Assembly: GCA_003281505.1 (NCBI GenBank)
Contig: QCBU01000004.1
Location: 51,566-115,565, forward strand
Length of the DNA: 64,000 nucleotides
Direction: 5' to 3'
Source of the DNA: Prochlorococcus sp. AG-347-J14
GTDB taxonomy: Bacteria; Cyanobacteriota; Cyanobacteriia; PCC-6307; Cyanobiaceae
Below, one piece after another: positions 9,282-18,653 of this stretch (positions within the stretch are counted from its first letter, which is position 1; each line of letters begins with the position of its first letter). The notes beneath the pieces are model-generated. The model did not search any database. It was not told the DNA's origin and saw nothing but the letters and a program-made list of their open reading frames with translations. A program made the translations under genes and the position numbers.

Positions 9282-10631
9282 TCAGTAATTTGGCAATAAT
9301 TCTTCTTCTACATATTTAGTATGTATCTTACCCTGCTTAAATTTAGATTTATTAAGTAAGGTGAGATGAAAATTAATTGTTGTAGGAATACCAGTTACTG
9401 CACATTCATTTAAAGCCCTATTCATACGTTTAATTGCAGTATTACGATCTTTTCCCCAGACTATTAGTTTACCAATTAATGAGTCATAGAAAGGAGGTAT
9501 TTCATAGCCCGTATAAACATGGCTATCCACCCTTACACCAGGACCACCAGGTGGAAGCCACCCAGTTATTTTTCCGGGTGATGGTCGGAAATTGTGAGAA
9601 GGATCTTCAGCATTGATTCTACATTCAATGGCATGACCGTTTAAATGGATATCATCCTGATTAAATTCCAAATTTGCTCCGCTTGCGATTTTAATTTGCT
9701 CAGCTATTAAATCAACTCCCGTAACCATTTCAGTAACAGGATGTTCAACTTGAATCCTGGTATTCATCTCCATAAAATAAAAATTATTATCATCATCAAC
9801 TAAAAATTCAACTGTCCCCGCTCCTTCGTAGCCGATACTTTTTGCAGCAGCAATAGCTGCACTCCCCATTTTTTTTCTTAGCTCAGTGTTAATTGCAGGA
9901 CTAGGAGACTCTTCTAGCAACTTCTGATGTCTTCTTTGAACTGAACAATCTCGCTCTCCTAAATGAACAACATTACCAGATCTGTCTGCCAAAATTTGAA
10001 TTTCTACATGTCTTGGCTTCTTTATAAATTTCTCCATATATAAACCATCATTACCAAAAGCTGCTTCTGCTTCGCCTTGAGCCGCTTTAAACATTTTTTC
10101 GAGACTATCAGAGTTTTCAACCAACCTCATACCTCTTCCACCTCCTCCAGCAGTAGCTTTAATAATTACCGGATATCCAATATCATCTGCCAATTTATAA
10201 GCCTCATCAACATTTGATAACAAGCCTTTACTACCAGGTACTGTTGGAACTCCAACTGATTCCATAGTTTCTTTAGCTGTAGATTTATCTCCCATAGATC
10301 TAATAGCTTTAGGAGATGGGCCAATAAACACTATGCCGTGATCGTTACACATCTCAGCAAATTTATCATTTTCCGCAAGAAATCCATAACCAGGATGAAT
10401 AGCATCAACTCCTCTCGATGTAGCAGCAGCAAGTATATTTGGAATATTTAAATAACTCTTATTACTTAATGAATCTCCAACGCAAACCGCCTCATCAGCA
10501 AGCTGAACATGCAATGCTTTTTTATCTACAGTACTGAAAACTGCAACGGTTGCAATACCTAGTTCTCTACAACTTCTGACAATTCGTAAAGCTATTTCTC
10601 CACGATTAGCAATTAAAACTTTTTCAACCAT
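9282..10631 (-). CDS. accC: Acetyl-CoA carboxylase, biotin carboxylase subunit
   Basis: The 449-residue ATP-grasp enzyme carboxylates the biotin on BCCP (AccB, encoded at 56204-56710) in fatty acid synthesis. Landmarks are the N-terminal [19 protein letters not shown], the ATP-binding [11 protein letters not shown], the [15 protein letters not shown] bicarbonate/biotin region and [14 protein letters not shown] in the active site. Length and ends match AccC. The 260 bp upstream, toward tRNA-Leu, hold its promoter region; no site there stood out. Confidence 0.97.
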   Translation of the reverse strand: MVEKVLIANRGEIALRIVRSCRELGIATVAVFSTVDKKALHVQLADEAVCVGDSLSNKSYLNIPNILAAATSRGVDAIHPGYGFLAENDKFAEMCNDHGIVFIGPSPKAIRSMGDKSTAKETMESVGVPTVPGSKGLLSNVDEAYKLADDIGYPVIIKATAGGGGRGMRLVENSDSLEKMFKAAQGEAEAAFGNDGLYMEKFIKKPRHVEIQILADRSGNVVHLGERDCSVQRRHQKLLEESPSPAINTELRKKMGSAAIAAAKSIGYEGAGTVEFLVDDDNNFYFMEMNTRIQVEHPVTEMVTGVDLIAEQIKIASGANLEFNQDDIHLNGHAIECRINAEDPSHNFRPSPGKITGWLPPGGPGVRVDSHVYTGYEIPPFYDSLIGKLIVWGKDRNTAIKRMNRALNECAVTGIPTTINFHLTLLNKSKFKQGKIHTKYVEEELLPNY

Positions 10632-10891
10632 TATGAAAATAAAATTGAAGAAATGAAATGACTTAAAATAAAAAATTATTTGCCAAAGTATTCAACAAAA
10701 TTTTTTAGTGATCAGAGGACATTTTTTACAATACAACCTAAAACGTTATATATGTATAAATATTTGTTTTATGCAATAGAAAAATTATTCATGATTTTCA
10801 AAAAAACTCTTTTCGAACTACATGCTTATTCCAGCCAATAATGTATGATATTTTTAAGGTTTAAGTATCTCTCGGTTGCTGAAAACCCTTT

Positions 10892-10973
10892 GCGGACGTG
10901 GCGGAATTGGTAGACGCGCACGTCTAAGGAGCGTGTGGCTTCGGCCTTGCGAGTTCAAGTCTCGCCGTCCGCA
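10892..10973 (+). tRNA. tRNA-Leu (anticodon read as AAG)
   Basis: An 82-nt class II tRNA. The acceptor stem GCGGACG/CGTCCGC is perfect. The D arm is 10912-side GCG...CGC. The anticodon stem CACGT/GCGTG encloses the loop CTAAGGA, which places AAG at positions 34-36 after the invariant T33. A long variable arm (TGGCTTCGGCC) and the T arm GCGAG-TTCAAGT-CTCGC follow, and A is the discriminator base. CCA is not encoded. A34 would need deamination to inosine to read CUU, CUC and CUA. Confidence 0.93.
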
Positions 10974-10997
10974 TTAATGTATTCTGGTTTAACTGCA

Positions 10998-12263
10998 ATG
11001 AAAAAAAAATCAGTTGCAGTAGTTATAATTTCCAATGGTCCTGGTGAATTAATTACATGGGTAAATCCTGTAGTGGATGAGCTTCACAAAATAAATAAAT
11101 CACTATTTGATGATGATAAACACGATTTCACTCTTAGGTTAGTCCTTGTTCCTTGCCCAAATGCCACTGGTAAAGAATTTTTAGTTGCAAATTCATGGAA
11201 TAAATTTGAATTAATTACAAAATCCAAAAGTTTTTGGAAATTATTAATACAGCCACATTCTTTTGCTAATTGGCCCAAAAAAGGGGTAGTGATTTTCCTT
11301 GGTGGGGATCAATTTTGGAGTATTTTATTAGCTAAAAGATTAGGTTATTTAAATATCACATATGCTGAATGGGTTTCGCGATGGCCTAAGTGGACCAACG
11401 AAATTGCTGCTATGAATGAAAAAGTAAAAAAGTTAATACCTCAAAGATATAAAGATAAATGTAATGTCATTGGCGATTTGATGGCAGATATCAAACTTAA
11501 TAGCGAAATATCATTAAGAAATAAAGAAAAACACTACGTTGCATTGTTCCCTGGTTCTAAGAAGGCAAAGCTTTCTGTTGGCATTCCTTTCTTCTTAGAA
11601 GTTGCAGATCATATCGCTGAAAATAATCAAAATATAAATTTTATAATTCCCATTGCCCCAACTACGGATAAAAGTGAATATTTATTTTTTCAAAGCAACA
11701 AAAATCCCATTGCTAAATATTACTCATCAAAAATCAAAACAATTAAAAACTTCAAAGACTCTCCTTTTGATTATGTAATTGAAACAACAAAAAATACAAA
11801 GATTTATCTAATCAAGAAACATCCTTGCTATGAAATATTAAAAGAATGTGATCTTGCAGTTACAACTGTGGGAGCAAATACTGCAGAATTAGCGGCAATT
11901 AGTCTTCCAATGTTAGTTGTTCTGCCAACTCAACATTTAAATATGATGAATGCCTGGGATGGTATTTTTGGAGTAATTGGGAAAATTTCATTTATTAATA
12001 GATTCCTAACTTTTATAATTAAAAATTTCTATTTTAAAAAAAAGAAGTTTTTTGCTTGGCCAAATATTAAAGCTAAAAGAATGATTGTCCCTGAAAGAAT
12101 AGGAAACATTTCGCCAATCAAAATTGCAAATGAAGTATTATTTCTTATTGAAAATAGAGATCAATTAAAAAGTATTAGGGATAATCTACACAAAGAAAGA
12201 GGCGATAAAGGTGCTGCAAAAAAACTTGCTTATATAATAATTAATTCATTAAAAAAACTTTAA
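10998..12263 (+). CDS. Lipid-A-disaccharide synthase-related (LpxB-like) protein
   Basis: About 421 residues from ATG 10998. The longer frame from 10935 would begin inside tRNA-Leu and is rejected; ATG 10977 is a second possible start, 3 bp after the tRNA. The N-terminus (VVIISNGPGELITWVNPVV) and the central ALFPGSKKAK and TTVGANTAELAAISLPMLVV motifs resemble the GT-B fold of LpxB and its cyanobacterial relatives. An enzymatic role in glycolipid or envelope synthesis is likely but the substrate is unknown. Prochlorococcus LPS is unusual, so lipid A disaccharide synthesis should not be assumed. Confidence 0.8.
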   Translation: MKKKSVAVVIISNGPGELITWVNPVVDELHKINKSLFDDDKHDFTLRLVLVPCPNATGKEFLVANSWNKFELITKSKSFWKLLIQPHSFANWPKKGVVIFLGGDQFWSILLAKRLGYLNITYAEWVSRWPKWTNEIAAMNEKVKKLIPQRYKDKCNVIGDLMADIKLNSEISLRNKEKHYVALFPGSKKAKLSVGIPFFLEVADHIAENNQNINFIIPIAPTTDKSEYLFFQSNKNPIAKYYSSKIKTIKNFKDSPFDYVIETTKNTKIYLIKKHPCYEILKECDLAVTTVGANTAELAAISLPMLVVLPTQHLNMMNAWDGIFGVIGKISFINRFLTFIIKNFYFKKKKFFAWPNIKAKRMIVPERIGNISPIKIANEVLFLIENRDQLKSIRDNLHKERGDKGAAKKLAYIIINSLKKL

Positions 12264-12266
12264 CAA

Positions 12267-13319
12267 TTACCAAGGATCATCAATTTCAAACTTTTCTGAT
12301 TTTTTATTATCTTTAACTAAATTTTGTTCATCTAATGGCTCTATATCTAAAGTTTCAGCATTTTGAATTGGTCTTTTTGAAGCTAAATTAGTAGTTGATT
12401 GTTTCTTTTGCTTAAAGTCAATATTGTTTTTTTCATCTATTTGATTAAAACTTTTTTGATTCTCGATCTGATCAGAATCATCGTTATCCATGTATAGCTT
12501 TTTTCTGTTATTTATTTCGTCTGCAGAACCTTTTATTTCAACATATTCAAGTTGATCCTCATAATCATCATTATAATCATCTTCATAATCATCTTGTTGA
12601 ACAACTTCTTCATATTCATCTACTAAATTGTTTTGCTGTTCTGATTCAGAACCTGAAAGTAACTGATTCTCAACAGGTACAAGATTAGCTGAGTATCCAT
12701 TTGCTTCCCTTTCATCCCATGAAGAACCCCCGACTCCAAGTTTTTCAAGTAGACCACTACTAAGTTGCTTCAATTTCTCTTCTGCACCTTCATAAACAAT
12801 AATCCTATCGGTACCACTACTTACAATTTCTTCAACAGGTATTTCCCAAGTACTTAAAACTCCCTCACCTAGAAGCGGAACACCAACAGCACCCATAACA
12901 AGAGATATCAAATCCCCAGTCTCAATATCAAAAGAAAAGCCAAGAACTCTTCCTAAAAGTTGTCCAGATTCTGTAATCACTTGACAATTAATTACCTTCC
13001 CATATCTTTCTGGAGAAAAACTCTCACTCAAAGAATCTAGTGAGTCAACTAAAATAACATCTCCAACTTGCTTTATACTTTCTAAAGGCATCCATTTTGG
13101 CAAACCTGGCAAAAATCTTGTAAGTGGATTATCTCTAAGCCCCAAAGCTACCACCTCTCTTCTATCGATATCAACAACAACTTCGCCAACTACCCCAAGC
13201 CGCCTACCAGTATCGGTAGTTATCACTTGTGTTCCCATTAATTCTGACCTTAACCATAAACGTTCGCTAGGAACTGAGTTAGGGAGATTCATATTAGCAG
13301 ATGTGTTAGACAAGCTCAT
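12267..13319 (-). CDS. PRC-barrel domain protein with an acidic C-terminal tail
   Basis: The 350 residues contain two PRC-barrel-like repeats (about 22-100 and 105-180), each with the LGxVxxxxxDxxTGxL-type pattern, for example GQLLGRVLGFSFDIETGDL. From about 200 onward the protein is highly acidic and low-complexity, with repeated Asp/Glu/Tyr around 225-255, probably disordered. PRC-barrels occur in the RNA-processing protein RimM and the photosynthetic reaction centre H subunit. In cyanobacteria the function of this two-barrel form is unknown. It lies just downstream of smc on the same strand (45 bp) and may share its transcript. Confidence 0.82.
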   Translation of the reverse strand: MSLSNTSANMNLPNSVPSERLWLRSELMGTQVITTDTGRRLGVVGEVVVDIDRREVVALGLRDNPLTRFLPGLPKWMPLESIKQVGDVILVDSLDSLSESFSPERYGKVINCQVITESGQLLGRVLGFSFDIETGDLISLVMGAVGVPLLGEGVLSTWEIPVEEIVSSGTDRIIVYEGAEEKLKQLSSGLLEKLGVGGSSWDEREANGYSANLVPVENQLLSGSESEQQNNLVDEYEEVVQQDDYEDDYNDDYEDQLEYVEIKGSADEINNRKKLYMDNDDSDQIENQKSFNQIDEKNNIDFKQKKQSTTNLASKRPIQNAETLDIEPLDEQNLVKDNKKSEKFEIDDPW

Positions 13320-13364
13320 AAATATCTTTTTATCATTCTGACGTATAAAATTAAAAAAGTGTGT

Positions 13365-16300
13365 TTATGCAGCATTTGGTAACCCAAGAACTTGAGTATT
13401 AGCTCCTCTTGCTTGAGCAACACCAATTGTTCGTTCAGACGCACTAATCATAGGCCTTCTATGACTTACGACTATAAATTGAGCATTTGATGACTGATTA
13501 GATATTAGTTTTGACAACCTTTCAACATTAATACCATCTAAAAAACTATCCACCTCATCTAATGCATAAAAAGGTGAAGGTTTATACTTTTGCAAAGCAA
13601 ATAAGAAACTTAAAGCAGTTAACGATTTTTCACCACCTGACATAGAGGCTAATCTTCTAACATTTTTTCCCTTAGGATGAGCCACTAAAGTTAATCCACC
13701 TTCTAAAGGTGAATTAGGATTTTCAAGTTGAAGAAATCCATCTCCATCAGATAAATTTGCAAAAATTTCTCTGAAATGTTTATCAACTTCTGTAAATGCT
13801 TGCATAAAAGCCTCCTGACGCATAGTAGATACAGTTTCTATTCTTAGCAATAATTCAGATCTTTCATTAGATAGAATTTCTAATTTTTCTCGCAAACCAT
13901 TCAATCTCTCCATTAATTCTTCTAGTTCGTCAAGAGCCAACATATTTACAGGTTCTAAGCTTTGTAGTTTTGCATTTATGATCGAAATTTCTGATTGCAA
14001 AGATTCAAGACTCTTCCCTTCATATTCTCCAAACTCCGGGGAAGGATTAGGTAGATCTTTTTTATAATTTTCTAATTTTATTTTCTCACTCCTCATCTCT
14101 TCTTTGAGAGAATGCATATCCCTTTCGAGATATTCAAGCTTCAACAGATAGTTATTATATTCTTGCCTTTTATTTGAAATTGAAGAGTTTAATTCATCTC
14201 TTTTCCTTCTCAATAAACCCAAATCCCTCTCTAGAGAATTTTTTTGATTATCGAGATCTAAAAGCTCTTTTTTAAATTCATCTCTTTTTTCTATCCATTC
14301 ACTATGAGCAATTGCGAGTTTTTTAACAGATTCCTGCAAGTTTTTTTCTTGTAGTAAAGTAATTTTTAATGAATTATTGATACGCTCTTTGTTTAAAGCA
14401 AATTGATTCTTTTTATCTAGTAATGAATCTCTATCCTTAATAAGTAATTCAAGTTTTTTATCAAGATCATTAAAGTCGTTATTAAAAGCTATTAATGATG
14501 ATTTTTGATTTTTTTCATAATTTGTTTTTTGAATGGTTTGTAATTGATCAGCCTTATCATGATAAGGCTTCAATTCATTTTTTAAATCATCTAACTCATT
14601 AACTAATAAATTATTAGCAGTATCAAGTTTATTTAATCTCGATTTACAATCCTCAATTCTTTGCGAGATAGCCTTAAGAGAGTCTTGATTTACTTCAATT
14701 TCCTTATTAAATGAAGCACAATCCTCAATTATTTGACTGCGGTTAGAACTTAATTTACTAAGTCTATTATTTTTTATTATCAAATCATTATTTGACTCTT
14801 TTAAGGCTTCTTCGATAACTAATAATCTTTCTTTTATAGGACTTGAATCATCTATATCATTGTTAATTCCAAACCTATAAGCTAAATCTTTATTTAACTT
14901 ACTTCCTCCTGTAATAGCTCCACTTGCTTCTAATAATTCGCCACTTAAGGTAACCAGCCTATTTTTTTGTGTAGATAACCTAGCTGAGGATAAATCTGAA
15001 AAGACCAAAGTCTCTCCAAAAACATATCGAAAAACATCTGAATAGACTTTATCAAAAGAAATTAGATTAATAGCTTTATCAATAAATCCATTTTCCCTGT
15101 TATTTTCAAATCTTGAGATTGCATAATTCTTTTTTTGACTTTTAATTCTATTTAAAGGTAAGAAAGTTAATCTTCCCGCTTTCTTCTTTTTAAGGATTTC
15201 AATTGCTTTAGCAGCAATATGATCATTATCAACAACAATTTGTCCCAATCTATTTCCAGCAGCAATTTCTAATGCATATCTATTTTTCTCACTGACCTCT
15301 CCAAGTTGAGCTACATAACCATGTATACCCTCTAACCCTGCTTCTAAAAGAATTCTGAGAGCATATGAACCTCTAGATTCGCTTAAAGCTTCCTTTCTAC
15401 TTTCGAATCTAGATAAATCCTTTTCAAGCCTTAATTGCTCGTTGTTTAGCCTTGATTTAGTTTTAATTAATAAATCAATTTCATTTTTTAAAGAATTAAT
15501 TTCTGAGCTATTGCTTGCCAAGTTTTTACTCTTTGTATCGGATGTCTCTTTTTTTCTAAGATTTCCCTCAAAAAGTTTCTGCTTTTCTAACTCTAAAGCA
15601 GCGATCTGAGACAATATCTCATCTTTTTGAATATTGTTTTGAATAGTTTCTTCTTCCATTTTCCTTTTTTTTATTTCCAAAGGATTAATTTGATTTTTTA
15701 TAGTTTCAAGCTCAGCATTTAATTTGATACTTTGTTTTGAGAATTCTCCAGATTCTCCAGCCGCATCAGAAAGTTTTTTTCTGGATAGTTTATGTTTTAA
15801 AGTTAAATCATCAATTTGCAAGTTCAATTGATTTAAAAAATTATCGTTGAAATTTTCTTGTCTGATCTTTTCTGACTCGATATTCCTTTTAGAAATTGCA
15901 ATTTCATCTCTCTGCTTTTGTAATTTAATACCTTCTTCTTTATTCAGACTTGATATCCTATCAAGTTCTCTCAAGCTAGAATTAATACTTCCAATATCAG
16001 AATTCACTTTTATCAAATTATCTTCTCCTTTCTCCTTAAGTTCATCAACAAGTATTTTCAAAGCATCTTCTAATACTAATATTTCTTTACTAATAGATTC
16101 TTTTTGTTGTTTAAATAAAATTTGATTTTTTTCAATTTCGCTTTCTTTTTTTTCTATAGATTTAACATGATTAACTTGTTTATCAAAAATAAGAACTTTC
16201 TCTAATTCCATTATTTGTAGTAGTTTTGCCTTTAACTCTTTATATTGCTTCGCTTTTTCACATTCTTTTTCAAGCTTATTCTTACTAGATTGCAATTCAT

Positions 16301-16955
16301 TTTCTAAAATTTCACATCTTTCTTGTCTTTCGAAAACATCATTTAATTTTGCATTAGTTTGTTCTATTCTTGTATCAAAAAGTGCGACTCCTGCTAATTC
16401 ATCAATAAGATTTCTCCTCTCCTTATTATTCATTGATACTATTCTTGTTACATCACCCTGCATAACAACATTGCTGCCCTCAGGATCAACACTAATATCT
16501 CTTAGTATTCTCTGTATTTGTTGCAAAGTACATTGTTTGCCATCAGAAGTATAAGTAGAAGCATAAGATCCACCTGGCATAAGCCTTAATTTTCTAGAAA
16601 CTACCCATTCTTTTTGACCTTTATTAAGGGCAATTTCTTCTTCTTCTAGTTCTAAAGGCGGAAGGTCCTCTCTTGGAGACCAATCTTGAATATTAAATTT
16701 TACTGATACAGATGTTTCTGATGACTTACCCTCTTTAACTTTGGAGTTATTTATTAGATCTGGTAATCTTTCAGCCCTCATCCCTCTACTATTAGCTAGA
16801 CCTAAACAGAATAAAATTCCATCTAAAATATTACTTTTCCCAGAACCGTTAGGGCCCGTAACCACTGTAAAACCTTCTTCAAGAGGAATTTTTACATTTC
16901 CCCCAAAAGATTTAAAATTTTCAAACTCGACCTGATTGATATGTACCAATCTCAA
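13365..16955 (-). CDS. smc: Chromosome segregation/condensation ATPase SMC
   Basis: The 1196-residue SMC protein has full domain order. The N-terminal ATPase half has Walker A TGPNGSGKSN at 33-42. Coiled coil runs from about 170 to 500. The hinge is around 520-660 (GIHGYVAQLGEVSEKNRYA, TGGSKLNKDLAYRFG). A second coiled coil runs to about 1030. The C-terminal half has the signature SMSGGEKSLTALSFLFAL and Walker B FYALDEVDSFLD. It dimerises and compacts chromosomal DNA with ScpA/ScpB. The start ATG gives the conserved MRLVHINQVEFENFKSF beginning. Confidence 0.97.
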   Translation of the reverse strand: MRLVHINQVEFENFKSFGGNVKIPLEEGFTVVTGPNGSGKSNILDGILFCLGLANSRGMRAERLPDLINNSKVKEGKSSETSVSVKFNIQDWSPREDLPPLELEEEEIALNKGQKEWVVSRKLRLMPGGSYASTYTSDGKQCTLQQIQRILRDISVDPEGSNVVMQGDVTRIVSMNNKERRNLIDELAGVALFDTRIEQTNAKLNDVFERQERCEILENELQSSKNKLEKECEKAKQYKELKAKLLQIMELEKVLIFDKQVNHVKSIEKKESEIEKNQILFKQQKESISKEILVLEDALKILVDELKEKGEDNLIKVNSDIGSINSSLRELDRISSLNKEEGIKLQKQRDEIAISKRNIESEKIRQENFNDNFLNQLNLQIDDLTLKHKLSRKKLSDAAGESGEFSKQSIKLNAELETIKNQINPLEIKKRKMEEETIQNNIQKDEILSQIAALELEKQKLFEGNLRKKETSDTKSKNLASNSSEINSLKNEIDLLIKTKSRLNNEQLRLEKDLSRFESRKEALSESRGSYALRILLEAGLEGIHGYVAQLGEVSEKNRYALEIAAGNRLGQIVVDNDHIAAKAIEILKKKKAGRLTFLPLNRIKSQKKNYAISRFENNRENGFIDKAINLISFDKVYSDVFRYVFGETLVFSDLSSARLSTQKNRLVTLSGELLEASGAITGGSKLNKDLAYRFGINNDIDDSSPIKERLLVIEEALKESNNDLIIKNNRLSKLSSNRSQIIEDCASFNKEIEVNQDSLKAISQRIEDCKSRLNKLDTANNLLVNELDDLKNELKPYHDKADQLQTIQKTNYEKNQKSSLIAFNNDFNDLDKKLELLIKDRDSLLDKKNQFALNKERINNSLKITLLQEKNLQESVKKLAIAHSEWIEKRDEFKKELLDLDNQKNSLERDLGLLRRKRDELNSSISNKRQEYNNYLLKLEYLERDMHSLKEEMRSEKIKLENYKKDLPNPSPEFGEYEGKSLESLQSEISIINAKLQSLEPVNMLALDELEELMERLNGLREKLEILSNERSELLLRIETVSTMRQEAFMQAFTEVDKHFREIFANLSDGDGFLQLENPNSPLEGGLTLVAHPKGKNVRRLASMSGGEKSLTALSFLFALQKYKPSPFYALDEVDSFLDGINVERLSKLISNQSSNAQFIVVSHRRPMISASERTIGVAQARGANTQVLGLPNAA

Positions 16956-17031
16956 GTCTCAATAGCTAAATAAGAATAACTAATTTGCAAAAATTCTCAA
17001 TAGAAATATTACGTTTATTTATAAATGAATA

Positions 17032-17394
17032 TTAATAATTTTTGCTCAATCTACAAGAATTAGCCGAAATTTCAAACAAGCCAGAAAGAAGTTCGCCATC
17101 CAAAATGAATCGATAATTTTCAGAGTCCAAGTCTGTAGAAACGTTTTTAAATATTCCATGATCAATTCTTTTTACAAAACCTCTATTATCAGAAAGTTCA
17201 TGTTCTATCCTGGATAGCCATATAAGTCTATGATTTGGCTGCTTAGAAATTTCTATAGAAGCTTGATTTAATAAAGGTAGTTTTAAAAATTTCCAAGTTA
17301 AACAATCTATTCCATTTTCAACAAGAAAATCATAATGAATATCTTTAGACTTAGCATTATAAACTTCATGTTCCAGCAAAACCCATTTATCCAT
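17032..17394 (-). CDS. Small stand-alone LigD 3'-phosphoesterase-like domain protein
   Basis: The 120 residues resemble the 3'-phosphoesterase (PE) module of bacterial LigD. There is an N-terminal His (LLEHE, residue 9), an IHYDF motif at about 19-23 corresponding to the HYD metal/catalytic site, an HRLIWL strand near 55, and a C-terminal YRFILDGELLSGLFEI that matches the module's FxLxGxxLxGxF end. The spacing between the first His and HYD is longer than in LigD, and the usual Arg of HYDFRLE is replaced by Val. Catalysis is therefore uncertain. It is 76 bp upstream of smc on the same strand. No ligase or Ku gene is adjacent. Confidence 0.6.
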   Translation of the reverse strand: MDKWVLLEHEVYNAKSKDIHYDFLVENGIDCLTWKFLKLPLLNQASIEISKQPNHRLIWLSRIEHELSDNRGFVKRIDHGIFKNVSTDLDSENYRFILDGELLSGLFEISANSCRLSKNY

Positions 17395-17477
17395 TATTTA
17401 GTTGATAAATAAATTAAATCTTTTTGCAAAACAAAGTTTAGATAAAGATATTTTTTCTTAAAAATGGTCCCTTTTAC

Positions 17478-17633
17478 TTAATTACCTGCATCAGGAACAA
17501 ATCTTAAAGCGATGAATAGCAAACTTCCTGCTCCAGCAATAGCTGCAGCTACTAATCCAAAATCTGTAGGGATTGTGCGAGATGCAAAAATTAATGATGC
17601 AAATGTAATATCCATGATGAAATTTAAACTCAT
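17478..17633 (-). CDS. Small single-helix membrane protein (51 or 45 aa)
   Basis: A frame too short for most gene callers. The reading is MSLNFIMDITFASLIFASR and onward, with a Gly/Ala-rich membrane helix (LVAAAIAGAGSLLFIALRF) and ending VPDAGN. The start may be ATG 17633 or the internal ATG at 17615. It has the size and make-up of a small thylakoid protein but I cannot match it to a named psb, psa or pet subunit. The predicted helix and clean stop speak for a real gene. It fills most of the 408-bp gap between the PE-like gene and 17803; the rest of that gap shows nothing else. Confidence 0.55.
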   Translation of the reverse strand: MSLNFIMDITFASLIFASRTIPTDFGLVAAAIAGAGSLLFIALRFVPDAGN

Positions 17634-17802
17634 TTAATAATTCCAGTAATAGCTTAACAAAAGCTTCTTGCAGAACAGAGTAGATAAATAAAATGTAAAT
17701 AAACTTTTATATGTTTTTATTCTATATAAATCCCACAATTCTTTAGATAAGGGTTCCAAATTAAGAAAATGGGTCTAATCTTAAAATAAATAAGTTTGAA
17801 TA

Positions 17803-18264
17803 ATGGAGACTCACCATCCTCCCAAAGAAGTAGAAGATAAAGAAGATAACTCTAATCTTCCAGAAAGAGAGGTTCTCTCGGAAAAATGGTTACTCGAAAA
17901 AATTGACAGTTTAATACCTTTAATAAAAGAAAAATGGCCTGACATTGCACAACAAACCCTTGAAGCCACAAAAGGGAGTATTGACGATTTAGTTGAAGTA
18001 ATAGCAAGCCATAGTGGAGCCTCAGCAATTAGAATAAAAAGCCAACTATTTGAAATAATTGATTCAATCAGAGAAAACAATTGGGAAATATCAGAAAAAA
18101 TTGAGCCTATAGAAAGTCAATTAGAAGAATTATTAGAAGAACTTAACGATACACTTAGACCAAAAATAGAAAGTCCTATAAGAAAAAAACCGTTATTATC
18201 TATTGCTATTGCGGCTGGTATTGGTTTACTAATAGGAACGCTCCTAAACAGTGGTAGAAAATAA
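17803..18264 (+). CDS. Membrane-anchored DUF883/ElaB-like helical protein
   Basis: The 153 residues begin with an acidic, disordered-looking segment (1-30), followed by helical heptad-like stretches (30-130, e.g. IESQLEELLEELNDTL). A C-terminal glycine-zipper membrane anchor follows (KKPLLSIAIAAGIGLLIGTLL). This resembles the ElaB/YqjD/DUF883 group of tail-anchored proteins, some of which bind ribosomes at the membrane; that role is not shown here. The next gene starts 2 bp after its stop, so the two form an operon like the yqjD-yqjE pair of other bacteria. Confidence 0.7.
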   Translation: METHHPPKEVEDKEDNSNLPEREVLSEKWLLEKIDSLIPLIKEKWPDIAQQTLEATKGSIDDLVEVIASHSGASAIRIKSQLFEIIDSIRENNWEISEKIEPIESQLEELLEELNDTLRPKIESPIRKKPLLSIAIAAGIGLLIGTLLNSGRK

Positions 18265-18265
18265 T

Positions 18266-18652
18266 ATGGAAAAACCAAAAAATAAAAACTTTGCAAATAC
18301 CGCCTCCAGAATTTCAGCGATTGCAAGTTCAGTTATGGATTTGCATGTAAGAATAGCTCTTCAAGAAGTAGATAGAGAAAAAAGAAGATTAATTAGTGGT
18401 GGAATATTTTTGGCAATTGGCAGCACATTATTATTACTAGTACTAATTTGCATCCATATTATTTTCTACCTTTTTCTAACAAAATATAATAACTGGAATA
18501 TTGAATATAATTTATTACTAATAATATTTATCGATTTAGTTCTTGCAGGCTTAAGTTTAAAACTTGGAGGAAAATTAGCCAAAGGACCATATCTTCCTCA
18601 AACATTAGAGGGTTTAGGCAAGACAACAAAAGCCGTTTTAGGCAAAAAATAA
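18266..18652 (+). CDS. Phage holin family (holin-X/YqjE-like) membrane protein
   Basis: About 128 residues from ATG 18266; the longer GTG start at 18251 would overlap the upstream gene and is less likely. Features are an N-terminal amphipathic region with RIALQEVDREKRR, then two membrane segments (about 45-70 and 80-100), and a short basic C-terminus. This is the pattern of the putative Actinobacterial Holin-X/YqjE family. Despite the family name there is no phage context here; it is probably a partner of the preceding tail-anchored protein. Confidence 0.7.
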   Translation: MEKPKNKNFANTASRISAIASSVMDLHVRIALQEVDREKRRLISGGIFLAIGSTLLLLVLICIHIIFYLFLTKYNNWNIEYNLLLIIFIDLVLAGLSLKLGGKLAKGPYLPQTLEGLGKTTKAVLGKK

Positions 18653-18653
18653 A

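Noticed and set aside
10935..10997. Upstream start for the LpxB-like gene
   Set aside because: It lies inside tRNA-Leu (10892-10973); ATG 10998 or 10977 is more likely.
18266..18652. Phage lysis holin
   Set aside because: The holin-X name is a family label; neighbours are cellular genes and the pair resembles yqjD-yqjE.
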